Below are positions 59,746-64,000 of a stretch of 64,000 nucleotides of DNA, one piece after another. The first letter of the stretch is position 1. Each line of letters begins with the position of its first letter. The translations under genes were made by a program, and so were the position numbers. The stretch is from Dechloromonas aromatica (nom. nud.) (GTDB lineage: Bacteria > Pseudomonadota > Gammaproteobacteria > Burkholderiales > Rhodocyclaceae). The stretch is from contig JAFIHA010000052.1 in the NCBI GenBank assembly GCA_017848965.1, forward strand, positions 62,001 through 126,000. The letters run 5' to 3'. The notes beneath the pieces were generated by a model that saw only the letters and a list, made by a program, of their open reading frames with translations, ran no database searches and had not been told where the DNA came from.

Positions 59746-60492
59746 TCATGCCCCTTCCGTTGCGGCGCGGGCGCGCATCGGGTGGATCTGGGCGCTGTTG
59801 GCGACCAGCGGCTTGCCGACCGTGAAGAAGGCATGCAGATCATGGGCGAAGGCGTCGAGGTCGGCAAGGATGACGCGATTGACACGGGTGAAGGTGTTGT
59901 AGGCAAAAACGGCCGGCAGCGCGACGGCGAGGCCGGCGGCGGTCATGATCAGCGCCTCGCCGACCGGGCCGGCGATCTTTTCCAGCGCCGCCTGGCCGCT
60001 CATGCCGATCGCCACCAGCGCATGGTAGATGCCCCAGACGGTGCCGAAGAGGCCGACGAAAGGCGCGGTGGCACCGGTCGTGGCGAGGAAGGTGAGGCCG
60101 TTCTCCATGCTCGCCTGGGTGGTCGACAACTGCTGGCGCAGCGCGCGTTCCATCTGCTCGGCGGGGTCGAAGCGGGACGACAGGCGGCCGCTCATGCCTT
60201 CGCAATCCCGGTTGCAGCAATTGGCCTGGGTGGCGAGTTGGGCGTAGGGACTGTCTGCGCCCGCCTCGCGCAGCTTGTCAATGCCGTCGCTGACGGTCGG
60301 CGCGGCCCAGAAGGCGCTGACGGCGCGGGCCGCCTTGCGCATGCGCCACCAGTCCCAGGCCTTGGCCAGGATCAGGTACCAGCTGGCCACCGACATGACG
60401 ACGATCAGTACCGCGACCGAATGCGATACGACGTCGCCCTGGGACCACAGATGGGCGAGGCCAAAGGCGTTTTCCTGAACGGTTTCCTGCAT
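59746..60492 (-). CDS. exbB: ExbB/MotA/TolQ-type proton channel protein with a Cys-rich loop
   Basis: A 248-residue inner-membrane protein with three transmembrane segments (near 25-45, 135-160 and 180-200). TTGATAPFVGLFGTVWGIY is the ExbB/TolQ signature and EALIMTAAGLAVALPAV forms the third helix. The cytoplasmic loop contains Cys92, Cys93 and Cys97 (ANCCNRDCEG), which is unusual for ExbB. It works with TonB and ExbD of the same operon, 2 bases after tonB. Confidence 0.94.
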   Translation of the reverse strand: MQETVQENAFGLAHLWSQGDVVSHSVAVLIVVMSVASWYLILAKAWDWWRMRKAARAVSAFWAAPTVSDGIDKLREAGADSPYAQLATQANCCNRDCEGMSGRLSSRFDPAEQMERALRQQLSTTQASMENGLTFLATTGATAPFVGLFGTVWGIYHALVAIGMSGQAALEKIAGPVGEALIMTAAGLAVALPAVFAYNTFTRVNRVILADLDAFAHDLHAFFTVGKPLVANSAQIHPMRARAATEGA

Positions 60493-60494
60493 GC

Positions 60495-61136
60495 TTATTG
60501 CTCCAGTTTGAAGATGATGGGGACCAGGACCCAGCTCTGAACGGCGACATCGCCGCGTTTGGCCGGTATGAATTTCCAGTTGCGCACGGTTTTCAGCGCC
60601 GATTCGTCGAGGCGGTTGCTGCCCGATGAGGTGCGGACCTCGACCGAATCGGCAGTGCCTTGCGGATTGACGGAGACGCGCAGGATTACCTTGCCTTCCT
60701 CGCCCATGCGCCGGGCCAACGGCGGATAGGGGGGCGGTGGGTTGCGCAGGTAATCGGCATCAAAGCGGGCCTGGCTGACCGCCGGCGCGGCGGGGGCGGG
60801 AGGCGTCGGTTCGACGGGCAGCGGCGGGGCGACTGGTGCCTGCTCGGCCGGAGCCTGGCTGCTTGTGGTTTCGAGGACGGGAGCCGGTGTTTTTGGCGTT
60901 GGTAACGGTTTTTGCCGGACCGGCTCGGGTTTGGCCACCGGCAGCGGTTTGGCTTGTGGTTCGGCTTCGATCTGCGGCGCCGGCAGCAAATCGACGACCA
61001 AGGGCATTTCCATGATCTGCGGGGCGATGGTTTTTGCTGCCAGGACTGCTAGCAGGATGCCGGCATGCAGACCAATGACGACAGTCAGTAAACCGCTGCG
61101 CCGGGCCGTCGAGGGATGATGAAGTGTGTAGCTCAT
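60495..61136 (-). CDS. tonB: TonB energy transducer
   Basis: A 213-residue protein. The N-terminal anchor (about 15-38) has LLTVVIGLHAGILLAVLAA with the Ser/His-type face, and a Pro/Lys/Glu-rich linker follows (about 55-120). The C-terminal TonB domain (about 130-213) has YLRNPPPPYPPLARRMGEEG, then KVILRVSVNPQG and VRNWKFIPAKRGD. The ATG at 61136 is chosen because the anchor begins there. It is the second gene of hemP-tonB-exbB-exbD and probably powers the receptors of this region. Confidence 0.94.
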   Translation of the reverse strand: MSYTLHHPSTARRSGLLTVVIGLHAGILLAVLAAKTIAPQIMEMPLVVDLLPAPQIEAEPQAKPLPVAKPEPVRQKPLPTPKTPAPVLETTSSQAPAEQAPVAPPLPVEPTPPAPAAPAVSQARFDADYLRNPPPPYPPLARRMGEEGKVILRVSVNPQGTADSVEVRTSSGSNRLDESALKTVRNWKFIPAKRGDVAVQSWVLVPIIFKLEQ

Positions 61137-61236
61137 GGCGATGTTCAGGAAGGTCCCGCGCTCGCCCAAAAAACCCCTTGGCTTGCTGGCATCTGGCGCG
61201 CTGGCTGTGGGAACGGTTTTTACAACGGAGAGAAAC

Positions 61237-61413
61237 TTATTTGGTCAGGATCAGCTTGTTTTCACGGGTGACGCGCAGCAGGTAGCGCTGGCCCGCGTGT
61301 TCGATTTCGACGGTGTTCGCCCCGCGCAGGATTTCCCCGCTTTCGAGCCGGAGAATGTTGCTGTTGTTCGGCACGGGGTTCGCTGGCGGTGTGGTCTTGG
61401 GTGGGCTGTTCAT
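61237..61413 (-). CDS. hemP: Hemin uptake protein HemP
   Basis: A 58-residue protein beginning MNSPPKTTPP and ending with the HemP signature GQRYLLRVTRENKLILTK. Small basic HemP/HmuP proteins sit at the head of haem or iron uptake operons in betaproteobacteria and act as positive regulators of haem receptor genes in some species. It lies 100 bases before tonB and directly downstream of a clear promoter with an operator-like dyad, so it is the first gene of the tonB-exbBD transcript. Confidence 0.88.
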   Translation of the reverse strand: MNSPPKTTPPANPVPNNSNILRLESGEILRGANTVEIEHAGQRYLLRVTRENKLILTK

Positions 61414-61446
61414 TTTGGTGTTGCGCGTTCCGAAGGCGATGAGCGA

Positions 61447-61485
61447 ATTCTATCGAAATGGGAACGATTGTCAATAACATTCGTT
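61447..61485 (-). promoter_or_regulatory. hemP-tonB-exbBD promoter with dyad operator
   Basis: On the minus strand TTGACA (complement of 61469-61474) and TAGAAT (complement of 61447-61452) are separated by 16 bases. AACGATTGT (61463-61471) and ACATTCGTT (61477-61485) form an imperfect inverted repeat with a 5-base spacer over the -35. The bfd promoter has the same TATTGACA-W-TCGTTC arrangement. Fur binding is likely from context, but the dyad is not a classical GATAAT repeat. Confidence 0.65.
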
Positions 61486-61496
61486 TCTGCGTCTTC

Positions 61497-62750
61497 TCAG
61501 TTTTCCATCGCCTCGTCGAGTCCCCGGCCGAAACTGCTGACGCCGGTGTTGCGCACGAACACGCAGCGTTTGCCGGTGCGCTTGCATTGTTCCTTGACCC
61601 GCCAGTAAGCGTTGTGACTGATGCAGCCAGCCTGGCAGATGACGAGGTCGGCGGCGGTCAGGGCGCCATCGATGCGGTGCAGGCTTTCTTCCAGCCCGCC
61701 GTCGTGGTGGATGAAGCGGCCGCCGGACTGTTCGACCAGATGACGGTAGGCCTCCACCATGCCGGCGCGGCCGCCGACGCAGAGCACGCATTTGCCGGAC
61801 AGGCGTTCGCCGGTCTGCTCGGGACGCATTCCTCCTTCTTCGGGTGCTTCGTCGTGTGGGCTCAACTGGGCAATCATTTCTTCCGCGGTCTGCAGTTGTT
61901 CCCGCAGGCGGCGAAGTTCGGTCTTTTGGCTTGCGGCTTCTGCCGCCAGCGCCTGGTTGCGCGCTTCGGCATCGGCGGCGCGCCGCAGCAGGGATTGCCT
62001 TTCCCGAAGTTCCGGCAGGCTGTTGCGTAATTCCTCGTACTGGCCGGTCAATTGGGCGAAACGGGCGGCGCTGCCGGCCAGTTCGGCGCGCAGCTCGACG
62101 ATGCGCTGGGCGAGCGATTGCGTTTCGGCCGACCGCTCGGCGCGCAATGCTTCGTTCTCTTGGCGGGCTTTTTCCAGTTGGCGGCGCAATTCGCTGATTT
62201 CGTCACGCTGCTGTTTCAGCGTTCTCAGGTCGGCCCGGTTACCGCTGCCGATCTGGTGCTGGATCATGTGGATGTCGGCGTAGACCTCATGTTCCAGCGT
62301 CGCATCGCAGGCCGGATGGCTCAGTGTTGCCCACAGGGCGGCCGGGATGCCGTTGCCGGCGGCGACTTCGGCACGCCACAGCGCGCCCAGCGCGGCGTTG
62401 TCGCGGGCTGCCGAGAATTTCCGGACGGTCAGCGGATAGCGTTTTTCCAGCTGTTTGTGCAGCAGTTCGGCAACCGTCGAGCGTGATTCGCAGGCGCCGA
62501 CCGCGGTCGTGTGCAGCACGAAATCGCTGGTGTCGCGGGGAAAGTCCAGGACCTTCTTCAACAGGCCGCGCAATTCGGCGACTTCGAAACAGGTGCCGAT
62601 TACCGGACAGTGGCATTTGTGCGACAGCTCCCACAGTTTCCGGCGGCGAGTCGATGCCGGTGCGGAAATATCCTTTGCCGGCACCGGTTTGATGGCCATA
62701 GGGCTGGCGCTGAAACTGCCGCCGACGACGTGATACGGGAAGGTGCTCAT
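61497..62750 (-). CDS. DUF2325 protein with Cys-rich N-terminus and long coiled coil
   Basis: A 417-residue cytosolic protein of unknown function. The N-terminal region has LWELSHKCHCPVIGTCFEVA, then ELRGLLKKVLDF. The middle, about residues 165-310, is a long heptad-rich coiled coil. The C-terminal DUF2325 domain (about 320-417) has CVLCVGGRAGMVEAYRHLVE, and a motif with Cys372, Cys376, Cys389 and Cys396 (CQAGCISHNAYW, EQCKRTGKRC). It resembles a redox or metal site. It lies 84 bases upstream of hemP and 149 bases downstream of a small gene that repeats its Cys motif. The domain call rests on recall of DUF2325 features. Confidence 0.8.
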   Translation of the reverse strand: MSTFPYHVVGGSFSASPMAIKPVPAKDISAPASTRRRKLWELSHKCHCPVIGTCFEVAELRGLLKKVLDFPRDTSDFVLHTTAVGACESRSTVAELLHKQLEKRYPLTVRKFSAARDNAALGALWRAEVAAGNGIPAALWATLSHPACDATLEHEVYADIHMIQHQIGSGNRADLRTLKQQRDEISELRRQLEKARQENEALRAERSAETQSLAQRIVELRAELAGSAARFAQLTGQYEELRNSLPELRERQSLLRRAADAEARNQALAAEAASQKTELRRLREQLQTAEEMIAQLSPHDEAPEEGGMRPEQTGERLSGKCVLCVGGRAGMVEAYRHLVEQSGGRFIHHDGGLEESLHRIDGALTAADLVICQAGCISHNAYWRVKEQCKRTGKRCVFVRNTGVSSFGRGLDEAMEN

Positions 62751-62899
62751 GTTCTGCCTCCGGGGTATCCGCAATGCTTCGAGACTTGCGGGGTTTCTGG
62801 ATCGATGAAGGGAAACCCTGTGCTGTTGCGTAGCGCGGCCTCCGGATCAGCGGGCTGACGCTACTGCGCAGGTGATGTTGGCCAGAATGGCGAGCGACG

Positions 62900-63271
62900 T
62901 TATGAGGTGCTGACTTCATCTTTGGCGTGCGGGCAGGGCCGGCCGTCGAGACGGCACTGATCGCGCTCGTCGCGCCACTGCTGATCGAGGCTCAGGCAGC
63001 CGGTGCGGCAAAGCAGTTCGCTGGCTTCATGGTGGCCGAACTGCTGGCGCAGGCCGGCGTTTTCTTCCTCGCAGCGGCGCAGTTCGGCGTGCAGTCGCCG
63101 GTTGCCGGCTTCGAGGTCGGCGATGCGTTGCTGTAGTTCCGTGATCAGCCGCGTGCAGCGTTGCTGGACCCGGCCGAGGTGGCGCAGCAGTGTGACATTT
63201 TCGCCAGCGGCCGCGGTGCAGGCCGGTGGCGGGCCAGGCTGACCGATGACGAAGAGTTCGCGCAGTTGCAT
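62900..63271 (-). CDS. Small coiled-coil protein with a DUF2325-like Cys motif
   Basis: A 123-residue protein. Residues about 30-80 form a coiled coil (LITELQQRIADLEAGNRRLH, then AELRRCEEENAGLRQQF). Residues 88-113 carry Cys88, Cys92, Cys106 and Cys113 in CRTGCLSLDQQWRDERDQC and GRPC. This matches the end of the neighbouring DUF2325 protein (CxxGC[I/L]S, WR, QC, then x6-C) with one extra residue. There is no Rossmann-like DUF2325 core, so it is a stand-alone copy of the coil and Cys motif. The ATG at 63271 lies next to the fumC stop, so it is probably co-transcribed with fumC. Confidence 0.7.
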   Translation of the reverse strand: MQLRELFVIGQPGPPPACTAAAGENVTLLRHLGRVQQRCTRLITELQQRIADLEAGNRRLHAELRRCEEENAGLRQQFGHHEASELLCRTGCLSLDQQWRDERDQCRLDGRPCPHAKDEVSTS

Positions 63272-63272
63272 G

Positions 63273-64000
63273 TCAGCGGCCGGTCATGTTGCCGGGAACA
63301 ACCCAGCGGTGGAAATCTTCGCCGCTCACGTAGCCGAGGGCGAGCGCTGCGGCGCGCAGGGTGCTGCCTTCGCGATGCGCCTTCTTGGCGATTTCCGTCG
63401 CCTTGTCATAACCGATGTGCGGGTTGAGCGCGGTGACCAGCATCAGCGAGCGTTCGAGGTGTTCGCCGATGCGTTGCCGGTCGGGGACGATGCCGGCGGC
63501 GCAATGGCGGTCGAAACTGTCCATGCCGTCGGCGAGCAGGCGGATGCTCTGCAGCAGGTTGTGGATGATCAGTGGCCGGAAGACGTTGAGCTGGAAGTTG
63601 CCGGAGGCGCCGCCGAAGTTGATGGCGACGTCGTTGCCGAAAACCTGGGCGGCGAGCATGGTCAGCGCCTCGCTCTGGGTCGGATTCACCTTGCCGGGCA
63701 TGATCGATGAGCCGGGTTCGTTTTCCGGGATGCGCAGTTCGCCGATGCCGCAGCGCGGGCCGCTGGCCAGCCAGCGCACGTCGTTGGCGATCTTCATCAG
63801 GCTGGCGGCCAGCCCCTTGAGGCTGCCGTGGGCGTGGACAATGGCGTCGACGCTGGCCAGCGCCTCGAACTTGCTCGGCGCACTGACGAAGGGGTGGCCG
63901 GTATGGCGAGCCAGTTCGGCGGCGACCCGCTGGGCGTAGCCGGGCGGCGCGTTGAGGCCGGTGCCGACGGCGGTGCCGCCGATCGCCAGTTCGTGCAGGT
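63273..64000 (-). CDS. fumC: Class II fumarase, C-terminal part (start beyond the window)
   Basis: About 242 C-terminal residues of a class II fumarate hydratase; the start lies beyond base 64000. [20 protein letters not shown] is followed by the catalytic signature [16 protein letters not shown], and the C-terminal domain ends [10 protein letters not shown]. FumC needs no iron-sulphur cluster and in several bacteria replaces class I fumarases when iron is low, which fits the surrounding iron genes. The stop codon is one base before the next gene start. Confidence 0.95.
   Translation of the reverse strand, partial: LHELAIGGTAVGTGLNAPPGYAQRVAAELARHTGHPFVSAPSKFEALASVDAIVHAHGSLKGLAASLMKIANDVRWLASGPRCGIGELRIPENEPGSSIMPGKVNPTQSEALTMLAAQVFGNDVAINFGGASGNFQLNVFRPLIIHNLLQSIRLLADGMDSFDRHCAAGIVPDRQRIGEHLERSLMLVTALNPHIGYDKATEIAKKAHREGSTLRAAALALGYVSGEDFHRWVVPGNMTGR

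Overview
The window is high-GC, gene-dense chromosomal DNA of a Gram-negative bacterium. FNR with four cluster cysteines, HemP, FeoABC, two bacterioferritins with Bfd, a TctCBA/Bug-type transporter, a general porin and lanthanide-type PQQ alcohol dehydrogenases together suggest a facultatively anaerobic betaproteobacterium, probably of the Rhodocyclales (Azonexus/Dechloromonas/Zoogloea-like). That placement is inferred from gene content, not from a marker gene. No rRNA, tRNA or CRISPR array was recognised.

Region by region. 1-5000: two convergent PQQ alcohol dehydrogenases. One has the calcium-type active site (Asp-Phe-Ser) and the other the lanthanide-type site (Asp-Phe-Asp). A pentapeptide-repeat protein and a PedF-like cytochrome c lie between them. 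5300-8300: tripartite tricarboxylate transporter tctCBA. 8380-10570: a lower-GC island with an HNH nuclease, an IS3-family transposase remnant and three unknown genes; it separates tctCBA from a TctDE-like two-component system (10585-12702) and its divergent solute-binding protein. 13900-17400: AbrB-like membrane protein, a low-GC methyltransferase, a thioesterase and a porin. 17646-26587: a second quinoprotein-related block with a SoxYZ-like carrier, a zinc metallohydrolase, TonB, a TonB-dependent receptor, a NarL-type two-component system and a receptor closely resembling PqqU/YncD, the PQQ importer. 26595-30180: gdhA, rnk, a LysR regulator and fnr. 30190-36840: an FNR box, hemN, a TauE/SafE-like protein, a copper P-type ATPase interrupted by an in-frame amber codon, a GGDEF-EAL protein and a copper chaperone.

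36840-64000 is almost entirely about iron. A Fur-type promoter drives a Fiu-like siderophore receptor, followed by an FMN alpha-hydroxyacid oxidase, a PiuC-type dioxygenase and a ferric-binding protein. Next come bfd and two complementary bacterioferritin subunits, a flavodoxin with a Fur-like box, and then a long minus-strand run. In transcription order the run is fumC (partial), a small Cys-rich coiled-coil protein, a DUF2325 protein, hemP-tonB-exbB-exbD, an outer-membrane protein, feoA-feoA-feoB-feoC, fecI-fecR-TonB receptor-di-haem peroxidase-M16 protease, and a second feoB-feoA.

How it fits together. TonB/ExbBD would energise the four receptors; Feo would import ferrous iron under low oxygen; Bfd/Bfr would store and release iron; flavodoxin and class II fumarase are iron-free replacements. 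The quinoprotein part appears to couple alcohol oxidation to import of PQQ and possibly of the metal cofactor. The least explained parts are the FecIR-receptor-peroxidase-M16 unit, the receptor next to the quinoprotein relay genes, and the DUF2325/mini-protein pair.
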